Source: Vicia villosa (Eukaryota > Streptophyta > Magnoliopsida > Fabales > Fabaceae). From it: a DNA stretch of 64,000 bases. The notes below the pieces were generated by a model. That model did not search any database, was not told where the DNA came from, and saw nothing but the letters and a program-made list of their open reading frames with translations. Made by a program: the position numbers and the translations under genes. The stretch spans positions 124,001-188,000 of the forward strand of contig NW_026706265.1 in assembly GCF_029867415.1 (NCBI RefSeq), read 5' to 3'. Below are positions 22,224 to 34,215 of the stretch, in pieces; within the stretch, counting starts at the first letter, position 1, and each line of letters starts with the position of its first letter.

Positions 22224-24293
22224 ACCCATGGTTCACCATTTGATTCATACTTAGGCTCATCATGAAGAGGAGGTAGAGTAAAACGATATTGGTGTTGGAG
22301 ATGTCTTGAGATGATGCTTGGAGCTTACTCAAAAACGCATGTGATCCTCATCTGGCACAACTGATCCTACTGCGCGCGCAGACTTGGCTCTACCAGCTTG
22401 ATGCCTAGCCAACGATACGCTAGTCATGGTGCTGACTTTGAGACTTGATATTTTGCTCAATACACATCCAATAAGCCTGATTCTTTGCTCGTTGGATAGA
22501 GGACATGAGGGAGAGGAGTTTTATGTTGAAATTGGTTCAAATAGATGCCTTTAGCTCTTTAAAAGTTTCCTCGAAGATAGTACGCCACGTGTTTGAGAAA
22601 TTGCTTACGCGTGCCCAAAATTTTTCCAAGCAACATGGCTTGTATCCAGTTTTAATCTTCCAAGTTCATAGCTCTATATCTTTTAATCCAGATTTCAAAT
22701 TAACAAAACTCCAACTACAAAGTTGGAAAGGACCATGAATAGGATATTTTTGCTTTTGCACTCATCTTGAAATAATGCCTAGAACCACGTGTAAAATAAG
22801 CTTGAAGTCACCTGCCCAACCATTCTTAAATTCCTTAAAAATTCTCTAAGTGTAGAACTTTCCTTTTATGGAAACTTCAATTTTCAACTAATTTTTCCCA
22901 TTTGGTAGCTTTTAGTTATTTCTTGATTTTAATTATTTTTGTTGACTTTCTTTGAACAAATTTTCACCAAAAGTAAAGAGACATGACTGTTGACCTGACT
23001 TTGACCAGAAACCTAAAAAAGTCAATTGTTGACTTTCAGACTCAGATGAAATTTTCTGATCAAACAATCTCCGATTCAACTTTAATCAAGCATCCACCAA
23101 TGAAATCAAATGAAAATCTCATCATAGACCTTATGCCACCTCAGGGGATTTTTGGTGTTATGAATAAAAACAAACTTTCTAAAACCCTCCCAATTAAAAA
23201 TCATTCAATTATTTTCATTCAATCCTTCTATTTTTTCAAAACCCTCTCCTCCCTTTTCCTCAAAACTCCCAAACATAGCCTTAGAGTCAAACAAAATTCA
23301 TCCAAAAAAGATCCCAGTAACATGTATGTAGATAGTATCTTGTATAAAATCATCCTATTGAAAAGAGAAAGTGATCCAACTCTATAAAATGAAGTTAGTA
23401 TCATCCAAAAATTAATAAATAAATTCAATACTTAGTGTGTGGTATCAACCAAATCTAAATGAAATAAATTACCTTATTTTTCAAAGCATGACAAATAGCA
23501 CCTATGACATGCATTTCAGCGATATATTATCCTGAAATCACAATTGATATGCATGCAATATAAATTTCTTTTAAAATCCTTATAAATATATAATCTTTAT
23601 ATTACCAAATGTTGAAATTATTTTTCCATATAATATGTAACAAACAACTTCAAATCACCAATTAAGAAGATTAATAGTTAGATCAAATAAGCAGAAAATT
23701 ATAAATTACATGTTCATAACTGATATACGACTCTCATATAAAGACAATGCTACAATGTAAAGAATCATAAGGAAAAATAAGTCCATGATCTTGTAGCCAA
23801 TCTGCACAGGGATATATTAAATATTTTCCCGTGATGATGATGTTGTTGACGGTTTGATCCAATCTTCTGCAAAATAACCAAATTTCTCACCAATCGAAGT
23901 TCTTGCACCCATCAAGATGAACAAGAAATGATGTAGTAGTGAAAGAAGAATATCTTGTGTCTTCATGTTCCTATTGATTGTTTTGCACGTTTTGATCTTC
24001 AACATCGACGCGTTGGTGAGCGTTGATCCCAACTTTTCCAGAGACATTTTCGATGACAATGGTTTCTAGATGACTAGTAGATACCAAGTCAGTGAATTCC
24101 ATGGCTAGTGTTTCTTCATTTCTCTGTTGCATCTCCATTTCTTCATGGCTTGTGGCTTCCATCATAGAGTTTCATTTATCAGTATATATCTTCCATGAAT
24201 GATCATTGATCTAAGCACTAGTATATGTAGAGGCGGTGATACGAAATTATGGAATCTACTATTATCTACCTGCATATTGGATGTTTCGGTCAT
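22224..24293. repeat. Segmental duplication block, copy A
   Basis: Nearly identical in order and sequence to 40405-42370 (copy C), and partly to 38837-39440 (copy B). It contains the Ogre-like LTR tail, the right end of a Tourist-like MITE (to about 23280), a shared spacer, and the 3' end of an ATL-type RING gene. It joins the palindrome element near 24294. Confidence 0.85.
23817..24165 (-). pseudogene. C-terminal tail of ATL-type RING-H2 gene, copy A
   Basis: The minus strand encodes the tail that in copy C follows the RING finger, with the segment HEEMEMQQRNEETLAMEF and the terminal VDVEDQNVQNNQ. The RING domain itself is absent because copy A ends near 24293. Two overlapping frames are present, so the copy is not intact. 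It is recognised only by comparison with copy C. Confidence 0.55.
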
Positions 24294-24436
24294 TGATATA
24301 TGAGAAAATACCAAATTAAGTTACAAATTAATTGGGAAAATCCCAAATTAAGTTACAAATTGGAAAATCTCAAATTAATTTCTCAATTAATTGAGAAAAT
24401 CCCAAATTAATTAAGTTCGTGAAATTTTCCGTAGAT

Positions 24437-27400
24437 TGTCGCTACCGCGAAAATTAACAGAGTCGCCACTAACATATTTATCTTGAAAAGGAAGGGAATG
24501 CCAGCAAACCACAAAACAAAACAATGGTCTCACGACCAGAGAAAAGGGTAAGGGAGTCGGTTACGCGAGGGGAAGGTATTAGCACCCCTCGCGCCCATCG
24601 TACTCGATGGTATCCACGCTAGTGTCTAAATCTATGGGTGTGTAACAAATCTAAGCTAATCTGGACTAAAATGAATGCAGAATGTAGGGAAAATAAAGGA
24701 TTGTGCTCGCACGGGCCCTACCCCGCTGCCTACGTATCTGTTTTGCAGAATCAGAGCTACCGTAGCTCGGCTAACTAATTTCTGTTTGTTTTGTGTTTTT
24801 TAGGTGAACAAGTTACATTCACACTCCGCTGCTCGACCTTTGGAGACTTATGCTTAGGAATGAAGCGGAAATAACAAGCTCTTAAGAAAAGAAAATCAAA
24901 GAGTGTGGTTTGTGTTTTAAAGAATGCATGAGGGAAACCTAAGCTAAGGGTGGAAAGCTTGCTACCTAATGTTATCATACAAAGGGTACCAGTCTAAACT
25001 AAACTAGAAACCTACGAAGGAGAGGGAAAGCAAACAAGAGTATCACACAAACGAGCTCCGCTCGTAAAGCAAACAAACCAACGACACTGGTCGAGTGGTA
25101 GAAAAGTGGTCCCGCCATAGCCAAGGGGAGTAACTCAACCCAAGTCAACCAAGCATTAGACCTCGCAAAAATGATCGGGCCATAGACAAGAGGAACGGAT
25201 CCCTCTCAGCAACCAAGCCGTCACGGATCTGAAAGGAAAATGGTGTGTGCGTACACCGAGCATCAACGTCGGGCAACGCGAGCCACAGGAAAGGCGGGGG
25301 TCCAGCTGCATGAACCCTTTTCCTGACATACTCGATAACAAGATCTTGTGCAGGTTCGGAAGCGAGCAACGCGTAGCGTGCGCATACCAAACGGACTTGA
25401 TGAGACTAGGTGGGGGTTGATTGCTAACCCTTTCCGCATGCCTTCTATGAGGACTTAACGGAGTGCCATATAGGACTTATTACACCGTGATTCCCTGCCG
25501 CAAAGCACAAATGTAAACACACCAACAAAAATAGAGCCTCTTTCGAGGGCTTGGCCAGATGAATGTCTAAGTCCTACTTCTCATGTTATTGGATGATGCG
25601 AGAAAGCGATAAAGTGCGAAAGAAATAAAATGAAACGAGATCAATACCAAACGAATGATGATCCGTAAACTAAAGCGAAGCAAAGCGAAGAAACTAAGAA
25701 TCCTGCGAGCGAGCTAGAAAAGCAAAAGCAAATGGTCAGCACACCGATTAGCCATGAAAGCACACGAAAGTCGACATGCGTATCGAGCATAATCACAATA
25801 CACCTGCAAGAGGAACAAGCAAACCAAACAAGCAGATATAAAGTAAAAGAATCGTGTCTCCAAGACAAGAACACGACACAAGTGAAGGAAATCGTGTTCC
25901 GCAAGTAAAGCGGCACACTCAAACAATAAGCGCCAGTCGATGACTATCCAAAAGCCTTGCACATTAGCACACAAGTTAGAGATAACAAACACCGCAATCG
26001 GAATTGCGTTATCGCTATAAACCAAAAGAAACGGGCAAGTAATGTAAACATAAAATGGACGATGAAACATCAAAGAGAAATCAAACATGAATGATCTACA
26101 AGTTAATGAAAACTAAACATCTAGCAAGATAGTACATCTCCTAAGCTTTCCGACGATATAAAGAACGTGCAAATCGGAGTTAGGAGTAAAAAGATACGAA
26201 AGATTGAAGTTAGAAAAGAAAACACAAAAATAACACACAGGAACCGGTTCCTGCATAGGACAACCCGGTTCCTGGTACAAAAACCAGAGGCTGGCCAAAC
26301 AAGCAAACTGGGAACCGGTTCCCACCTAGGGACAACCCGGTTCCTGGCACAAAAACACAGAGGCATGCATATTGGAGATAACTGGGAACCGGTTCCTAGC
26401 TGGGACGAACCGGTTCCTGGCACAAAATCACAGAGGCAAAAACAACACAGGAACCGGTTCCCACCTAGGGACAACCCGGTTCCCAGTATAAAAATACAGA
26501 AAGACAACAATTTTGGATTGAGTGGGAACCGGTTCCTGGCTGGGACGAACCGGTTCCTAGCGTAGGAAAACAGAATTTTATGCAATTTTAAAGCCTCGGA
26601 GCCATTTGCACTCAATCCAAAACCATTCCATTGGCAATCATCAAAAGCAAACATCAAATCATGAATTAAGCACGAGTCTACAAGTCAAATTATCCTAATT
26701 ATGCAAAGTGCGACGCGTCGAGCCAAGCAAATATCAAGCAAAAATGCACCACATGCATTTATACAAACACTTTGAGTGCGTCACAAACAACATACATGCA
26801 CATCAACAATTATGCATACGAAATCATCATCAAATCATAGATCCGAACACGAATATCAAGATTTATCATCAACACACATCAATTATATGCAATAAACATC
26901 AAATCTAACCACAATTCACATGAACATTATCGAATCGCGCAAAAACAAAGCAGATTCACCGATCAATCATCCATAAATCAAGAACAAGATATAGATCTAG
27001 ATCCAAATTCATATAATGATCAATAATTAAGCACTTAATTCAAGATTTGAAACTTAGCGGATGAAGATCTAACCGAAGTGCGAACACGAACTCGATACGA
27101 ACGCGAACACGACACAAATGCGATGCGAACGAGAAAACGAGATCCGAAGGGAGAGAGAGGGAGGGAGCGAGATTCGTGGAGTAGAGGAGAAGGAGATTCA
27201 AACTTCCGATCTTGATTCTTCAATCCATGTTCTTGATCTTGATGAAGATTGATGAGTTTTGATGAAAGTTTTATGCAATTTGTGGTTTTGATCCAAGAGA
27301 ATTGAGAGAGAATTGAGAGAGAATTGAGAGAAAGTGTTTTTGGTCTTTTGGTGAATTCAAATTATGAGAGTCCCCCCTTGATTTGTGAAGAGCAAAAAGT

Positions 27401-28317
27401 TTATATATTGTCAACGCGAAATATCCAAATTGCCCTCGGTGCGTCTTATTTTGACTCGTTTTTACGGAAACTCGGTTCGGCTCTGAATTCCGGAACGAAA
27501 TCAATGCCACTGCGAAGATGACCAAATTCGTGACTCGTCGCCGCGAGAATAGTCTCAATCCGATAAGCGATGAAGAAAATACGCCCGTTTGAATGACGAG
27601 AAACGCCGATTCATCTGGCGCGACTGTGCAGAATTTTGTGCGTACCGCTCAAAGAACTCGATAAAACTCCATCTTCGGCTAAAAATCTGAACAGGCGTGT
27701 GTGACGAAGAATCGAAGCTAACGAAATTTCTGAGAAAATTCCGCCGGAATCGACTCCATACGATAAAAATCGAAGAAGTTATGAATTTTCGAACTAGGCG
27801 CGACATACTCGAAAACACACTTTTACCGAAAGATTACGGCGTTCAATAAATTACTGGGAGTTTTCAGTGCATAATTGGCCTTCGTTCCGAACATACGAAA
27901 TCTTGGTAATGATGGTACGGAGCTCCAATTAAATTTTCAAGCGAATCCGACTAGCGGATTAGGAGATATGAATTTTCGGAGATCCGAAACCCTACATTCA
28001 GCACTCTTTTTCACCGTGAAACCTCAAGTATTCTGCAAATATGACAACCTTCCTCAAAGAACTGGCTTCCGAGCCGAACACGAAAGTTGTAGATATCGTC
28101 GAAACAATCGGGACCTTTTGGGAATTCAGCTCAAATCACTTTCAGAATAAGATTTATGAATTTTCTCGTATTTCCACTATTTGAACCATATTTCACACCG
28201 TATCTTCTTAAACCCACGGAAACTCTTTTATTATTTTTATTCACTTTTCGAACGACGAAATAAACGTTGTTAATAACTTATAGCTCAAATTAAGAGGGCA
28301 AATTTTGGGGTGCAACA
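24437..28317. mobile_element. Giant solo LTR, 3881 bp (Ogre/Tat-like)
   Basis: It starts TGTCGCTACCGCG, ends GGGGTGCAACA, and is flanked by TAGAT at 24432-24436 and 28318-28322. The intact target inside element W (at 40351-40372) reads straight through, which confirms the boundaries. No gag or pol frame is present. An array of ACCGGTTCC palindromes lies at 26240-26565 and a GAGAGAATT minirepeat at 27297-27337. The size and the CGAGGGGAAGG..TTAGCACCCCTC start region fit Ogre-type LTRs; the lineage and orientation are inference. Confidence 0.85.
26240..26565. repeat. About 71-bp tandem array with GGAACCGGTTCC palindromes, 5 units
   Basis: GAACCGGTTCC recurs at about 26241, 26312, 26385, 26451 and 26525. 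Each unit has a second site about 30 bp on (ACCCGGTTCC or GAACCGGTTCC), separated by variants of CACCTAGGGACA or TAGCTGGGACG. It lies inside the giant solo LTR and is open in several frames on both strands only because of the repeat. Confidence 0.85.
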
Positions 28318-28560
28318 TAGATGTATCTACGGAAGGGGTTGAAAAGAGAATGTTCCTTAGATGTATCTACGAAACATTCTAATTTTCTCAATTAGTTGGG
28401 AAAATTCCAAGTTCCACTATGTTTTAACGCTTCCGTAGATGCATCTACGGAGAAAACCAAATTTGTTTGAAAAATGGGTGCTTCCGAAGATACATCTATG
28501 GAAACTGGGGGTACTTTTGGAATTTCGCGCAGCGTATAAAAGATTCAGGAGGTGTATTGA

Positions 28561-31500
28561 GAAATCATAAAAAAATATACTGCCATAATTAAAAATTCTA
28601 CTATATTTTTAAGCCAATATAAATGAGACAATTCATTTGGATAAAGTTACCCAATCATTTTTGAAAGGTAATGATGTTGTCCCCTAATTTTTTTTCATTG
28701 CTTTTAGAAACTAAATTATTCATCTTTTGTTTTTTAAATATTGGAACACTATTTTATAAAATAAATGATAAATCCACTATTTAAATTGAAAAAATGACAA
28801 TTTTTCTAATCAACTTTATTTATTTATTTTTTTAATCAATTTTTAAATATGATAAATCGATAAGTTAAATGGCTTTTGAGTATTAAGAGTTATTTTTTGT
28901 GACAACTGACAAAGGGGAAGTTAATATCAACTTTCTAGTAAGCTCTTGATAATGACATCTGATCAAGAAAGAAAATATTTCAAGTTTCATTGGTAAGATG
29001 ATTCAAATATCTTGTTGAAGTGTTAATCAATTATTGAATCAAGTAAACGATCTTGAAGTATGAAAGAGAAAGTGTGGAAGCTCTCATGATCATGCGCTTA
29101 ACATCTTAAAATGATCAGTTTAAATTGTAAATGGTCAACTAAGTGTTTCTAATCATTTATAAAGTTAAACATTTTCTATATGAAGGCTGAATATCTATGT
29201 CCATCTTCTTTCTAAAATTTCACCACCATATCTCATTGTGTTCATCAAATCAAAAATATTGTTTTAAAGAGCAAAGTTTTATAATTTTTTTTTAAATTCA
29301 AACAAGACAATCTGTTATTATCTCAAGTGTTTAAAATCACTTGATCAACAGAGAAGACAATTTCATATAGGAGTCTTATTCAAAATGGTCGCCTGAATAA
29401 ATGGCGGTAGGACCCATGTTAAAAATTGTTGAAAAGGGTGTCAGAATGAGTACGACAACTAATAAGGGACAAATTGAAGTTGGTGTAAAGTTTGTTTAAA
29501 ATATTTTTTACCTAAGAACAATGGATCCATCAAATAAACACAATGAATCCACCAAATAAACACAGTATAAGATTGACTCTCACCGAACTTTTGATACCCT
29601 ACTAAAAGAAACAATATGAAAGACATTTTGTGAAACCAAATATTTAACCTGCATCACAATTTTTTTGTTATATAGGTAGTAGCTAGTAATACAAATAAGA
29701 GTATTAATTAAATAAGATTATGTTAAAAGTTAAATATTCCCTCCGACTTAGATAACTTGATCACATATGTTAGAACAAGATTGAGAATCTATGTTCAGAA
29801 TTTAGTTTTGATGATAACCAACGTATATTTTGTGAGTAACAAATTTATTACTAATGGTTTCACTTTACGTGCAGATATCATGCTATAAGCCTTATACAAG
29901 ATTCATTAAAAGCATAATATAAAGACTACATCAGAAACTGGCTCATATATGAAAGAAGAATCAAACATTCAGAAGATTGACAAAGCTAAACATCATTCAT
30001 CAGATGTTCTGATTAAAAACACGTCAAACAAGCCAAAGACCACTAAGAAGAACAAGCAGTATCAACGCTCACATACAACAAACACAAAATCAGAAAGTAC
30101 AAGAAGCTTTGCAACATCAGAAGATTAAGCAAGTAGGAAGATCAGAAGTTCTGAAGTTACAAGTTCTGAAGCTACAATGCAGTGACATGCAAGATACAAA
30201 CATCAACAGAAGTCACATACAAGCCAATGAAGAACCTACAACTCAGCATACAAAATTGAATAAAACACAATAGCTAAGAATCAAATGGGAATCCGTTAAA
30301 AACATCATCATAAGCAAAACGGTTGCAACATTAAATGGAACAACTCCCAAGGTTGAAAGAAGAAGCAACCCACATGCAACGCGTTGAAAAGACAAACAAG
30401 GAAACACGCTACCAACTGTCATCATCACACTAGGGATAAGGCTCTGTCGTGAACAACACTTGTCCTTCCTGGTTCAATCGAAATAAAGCTTTCAAAGCAA
30501 TATTCAAACAAATCTCAACGTCTAAACTCCAACGGTAACATACCAAGCTTTATAAGTAGACCAAACTTCAAAACGTGAAGGTATGCTTCCAAGTATGCAT
30601 CCAGAGTATGCATTCAGTGTGTGTATCAGATTATGTATCCATGATACATCTACAGAGAGCAGAAAATGAGAGATCTTGAGAGAAAATCTGTAGAAGAACA
30701 ACTGAGCATGAAAGTATAAAAGAAGAATGTTGAAATCATGTTTCAGAAGTTCCACAAGAGGCAACACATACTTAGTATGTGATAATCCATTGTGTTGTGA
30801 TACACAAACCATATGCCTAATATAAGCAAAGAAGAAATCTCTGCTGTTGAGCAGTATTCTCCACTGGAGTTATTAGAAGTTCACCAATACTTGATCAACT
30901 CATACATTGTTCACATTAAATGACCTGTGAAACTGAATACACTGAGTCGTTGCTTGAAGAAGTGTTTCATGTTTGCTTGTGTTCATTAAATGTGTTATGA
31001 GCTGTAACAAGCTATATGATCAGTGTTCAAGAAGAAGATGAGAAGAAGATGGTCTTACAAGAAGGAATTAATTTCAAGGGCTGAAGCTCTAATCTCCTTA
31101 TTCAGACAAGAAAAGACCAATCCGGAAAGAAGCAATCCATACAAGAGTTGTTGCTCTTAATTTGCTTTCAGAACAAGATGAAGATAACCTGAAGAAGCAT
31201 CTTAAAATAGAGCTGTCACTCTAAATCTGCTTTCAGAAGATGAAGATCAAATCAGAAGCAATCGATAATAGAGCTGCTGCTCTAAATCAGCTTAAGAAAA
31301 TTTGAAGACAAAGATCATCATGAATAAGCACTTACCATTTGGAGCTGATGCTCATATTCTGCTTAACAACAAACATGCAAGGATCTCATCTAGAAGTTGA
31401 AGACAAGAAGACTACAAGATATTTCATTTCTTGTAATAATATGTAAATACACATAGAGTTGTTGCTCGTAGTGTGTTATAACTTAGGAAACTTCTGATAG

Positions 31501-33155
31501 ATTGTTTAGGCACCAGAAGTGACTTCTAATCAGTGTGTCGTAAATATACGTATTGAGAATAGGAGACCATCTGCTTTAATAAGAAGCACATTTGTAAATC
31601 TCAAGAAGATGCCTTGAGCGACCAGTTAAGGTCAGAAGCTTGGGAAGACAATTGGTTGCGGTCATTGTGGAAATCTCTTGGAAACCAAGTGAAGGTCAGG
31701 AGTCCAGGAGTCAATGGATGTTATATCTCGTGGAGATCAATGAACCGTCCACTGCAGTCAGTCACAGCAGGTAGCTGTGCAGGGAGTTAGTCACAACACG
31801 TTGTTGTGCAAGATACTAGATTGATCAATGTTATATCCAGATGGGATCACTGAACGGTTCAGTCATCTAGGGGTTAGTCACTCGCGAGTAGCTTGTGCAG
31901 GGTTAGTCTCAGCAGTTGGCTGTGCAGGATTGTTAGTCACGACGGAGGATTGTGCAGTTGTAATCATGATTTGGTTATAGTGGATTAAGACCTCTAGACA
32001 GAGGCAAATCACTTGAAGAAGGTGGACTGGAGGTAGCCTTATTCAGATGGTGAAAGAGGATAAAAATGAATGTGTCTTTTACTTTCTGTACTATTCATTT
32101 TAACTTAGAACATTCAAGAAAAAGCTCTTCAGAACTATAATGAGACCAATTAGAAGTTCTGATGACACACAGAAGTTAAAATGAACATTTCATTGGTTAT
32201 GTAGTTCTACTTCTATATGCTTCCACAACACCAAAAGCATAATCCAATAGCTGATAAAACGAAAGAAAGAAAAGACGTTAAAAAGAAAGGGAATTTTTAC
32301 ATGGTAAAGAACACAATTCAATCCCCCCTTTCTTGTGTTTTTCTCGACCTTCAACATATGCCTCTTAGAAGTTAAATATTTTCATAGATGTAATTTTTTT
32401 AATACAACCATCAGGTCTAACCCGGTTATATATGGCAAACTAACAGTGTCTAGGATAAAACTCTCAAATAATGTACTAAACCGTGGTAATTAGTTAACTT
32501 TCAAGTATGGACTGTGATTCTCGTAACTACATCACCTCTTGAGAAGAGAATTTAAATACATGGTAAAACTTGCTATCAAGGGTCAAATGCACATTTGATC
32601 ATAATGAGCACTGTAAAATCAGCTTATTTTGAAGCAGATAAGTTACATTATTGGAGAAAGATACTCATATATTGAAGATGAGAATCACCATCATCGAGCT
32701 CAGTCCTATTTCCTATTCACTCAAACTATTCATATGCATGAATTAAGACCATATCATCTCCAGTTCATATATCACTAACTTCAAAATAAATGTAGAATCA
32801 TTTTAATTTCAACAAGCAATAAATTTTTTGTTCAAAATACTAATAAGTTATATGATCTATTTGGAGTTCAATTCCAACACCTCTCTTATCCTTCATAAAG
32901 TGGATATAGCTTCCATGTCCAAAATCAATATGGTTTCTATCCCCCCCCCCCCCCCACACACATATAGATTGACATTAATATGGTATGAAACTGGTAGCAA
33001 AGACTACTGGAACGTACCCTTCCAATGAGTCAAAAAAGTAGATGACATTAATTTGCAATGTGAAACTTACAGCATGCCATCATCTTTTTTTCAACCTGTT
33101 TTTCTGAACTCTAAAGGAAAAGAACAGAAAGGTTAAAACCTAATAGAAATTTCTT
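28561..33155. repeat. Segmental duplication block E, copy 1
   Basis: It matches 46961-50165 closely. Relative to copy 2 it has the SIRE-like solo LTR (29768-32353) and a 15-base C run at 32941-32955, and lacks the Helitron. The copy-1 equivalent of the Helitron site lies between 29171 and 29172. Non-coding apart from a short degenerate frame near its right end. Confidence 0.85.
29768..32353 (+). mobile_element. SIRE/Maximus-like copia solo LTR, 2586 bp
   Basis: It begins TGTTAGAACAAGATTG and ends TTCTCGACCTTCA, with ACATA on both sides (29763-29767 and 32354-32358). The duplicate block at about 49404 has the uninterrupted sequence GATCACATATGC, a true empty site. No gag-pol is present. The CAATCCCCCCTTTCTTGTG stretch before the end is characteristic of SIRE-type LTRs. 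The insertion post-dates the block duplication. Confidence 0.9.
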
Positions 33156-33584
33156 CTGTACTTGTTTTTCATTTTTGTATCCAAACAATAAATTTTGTGC
33201 AAATCATTTTAAATTTCCTCAAAACATTACATTATCTCATTAAAATGCTTCATCCAAACACACTCTTAGACTATGTTTGGTAGTTTGGAGAGGAGGGGAG
33301 GGAAAGACTTCCAAAAATGAATATTTAAACAAATATAAAAAACATATTTTTTGAAAAAATAATTTTGTATAGAATGATAAAAGAGTGCGTATCATTCCTA
33401 TATTTTTAATTATTCAAATACTATAACATAAAACATATTTTGAAAATTTAAGTAAGCCCTCCAAAATCGTACAAAGCCCTCCTTCAATACAAATTTTGGG
33501 CTCCCCCAATTTAGGGGGTTTTTGGTGTTATGAATAAAAACAAACCCTCTAAAACCCTCCCAATTAAAATCATTAAATTATTTT

Positions 33585-33720
33585 TGTTAAATATGCTTGG
33601 ATCTCAACCTCAAAAGCTAGCTCAAGAGGTGAGGTTGTCCTCACATATTTATACACCCAACAGTCCGGGAACCTAAGCAATGTGGGACTTCAAACAAACT
33701 CACAAATACCAACTTCAACA
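33585..33720 (-). repeat. TRIM LTR 1 (terminal)
   Basis: 136 bp; on the minus strand it starts TGTTGAAGTTGG and ends AAGCATATTTAACA, with TATAAATA inside. It differs from LTR 2 by a 2-bp indel (ACATATTTATAC against ACATTTATAC). Confidence 0.85.
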
Positions 33721-33791
33721 CCCACCCTCACGCCTAGCGTGGGCATGGGCCAAACGCCCACATTGCAGTCCTTAACCCGGCTCTGATACCA
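33721..33791 (-). repeat. TRIM internal unit 1 with primer-binding site
   Basis: 71 bp; on the minus strand it starts TGGTATCAGAGCCGGG, complementary to the 3' end of initiator tRNA-Met. It ends GGCGTGAGGGTGGG, a plausible polypurine tract next to the LTR. It is identical to unit 2. Confidence 0.8.
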
Positions 33792-33925
33792 TGTTAAATA
33801 TGCTTGGATCTCAACCTCAAAAGCTAGCTCAAGAGGTGAGGTTGTCCTCACATTTATACACCCAACAGTCCGGGAACCTAAGCAATGTGGGACTTCAAAC
33901 AAACTCACAAATACCAACTTCAACA
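33792..33925 (-). repeat. TRIM LTR 2 (internal)
   Basis: 134 bp; the central LTR of the tandem TRIM part of the composite. It shares start and end with LTR 1. Confidence 0.85.
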
Positions 33926-33996
33926 CCCACCCTCACGCCTAGCGTGGGCATGGGCCAAACGCCCACATTGCAGTCCTTAACCCGGCTCTGATACCA
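33926..33996 (-). repeat. TRIM internal unit 2, joined directly to copia LTR
   Basis: Identical to 33721-33791. On the minus strand its TGGTATCAGAGC follows immediately after the copia LTR end TATTGTTAACA, as if that LTR were the 5' LTR of this unit. Confidence 0.8.
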
Positions 33997-34202
33997 TGTT
34001 AACAATAGTAAACGTATACAAACATAGAGAATGAGAAAGACTTATTGATTTAGGGTTCCAAAATAGAATGAACACACTAAACTAAAGAATAAAGGTTACA
34101 CCAGAGTATAAATATTAAATGCTAGAAAAGACTAAACTACCCTTACAAAGATACAATAAAATAATATGATATTATTATTAATAATAATAATAATATCTAA
34201 CA
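33997..34202 (-). repeat. Copia 3' LTR, 206 bp
   Basis: On the minus strand it starts TGTTAGATATTATTATT and ends CTATTGTTAACA. It is preceded by the polypurine tract TTTGAGGGGAGA (34211-34203). No second copy of this LTR is found near the 5' end of the polyprotein gene. Confidence 0.85.
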
Positions 34203-34215
34203 TCTCCCCTCAAAC

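Larger units (their letters stand above)
19331..23140 (+). mobile_element. Ogre/Tat-like giant LTR, diverged copy
   Basis: It begins TGTCGCTACTGC and shares, in order, the landmarks of the LTR at 24437: AGAGTCGCCACTAACATATT, GCGAGGGGAAGG, TTAGCACCCCTC and TTTGTTTTGTGTTTTT. It has no pol gene. It contains a 3-copy tandem repeat (20005-20175), a (GA)n tract, and TTGACTTT-type motifs near 22990-23040. The right end abuts a truncated Tourist-like MITE near 23140. From 22224 on it is part of the segmental duplication with 40405-41240. The Ogre/Tat label is inference. Confidence 0.5.
24294..28560. mobile_element. Palindrome-rich element W, copy 1 (split by solo LTR)
   Basis: The parts are 24294-24436 and 28318-28560, separated by the Ogre-like solo LTR. 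The element is built of repeats of the palindromes TTCCGTAGATGCATCTACGG and TTCCCAATTAATTGGGAAAA. Other copies are at 39912-40404 and 46405-46960. Its right end GAGAAATC resembles the complement of the left-end ATTTCTC of the other copies. It has no coding capacity. The superfamily is unknown, possibly Mutator-like. Confidence 0.55.

Noticed and set aside
26240..26565. CRISPR-like look of palindromic repeats with spacers
   Set aside because: Spacers are themselves repeated, the context is a plant LTR, and no cas genes exist.
26121..26657. Long frames on both strands in the ACCGGTTCC array (178 and 132 codons)
   Set aside because: They exist because the ~71-bp repeat lacks stops in several frames; they read as degenerate peptide repeats and lie inside a solo LTR.
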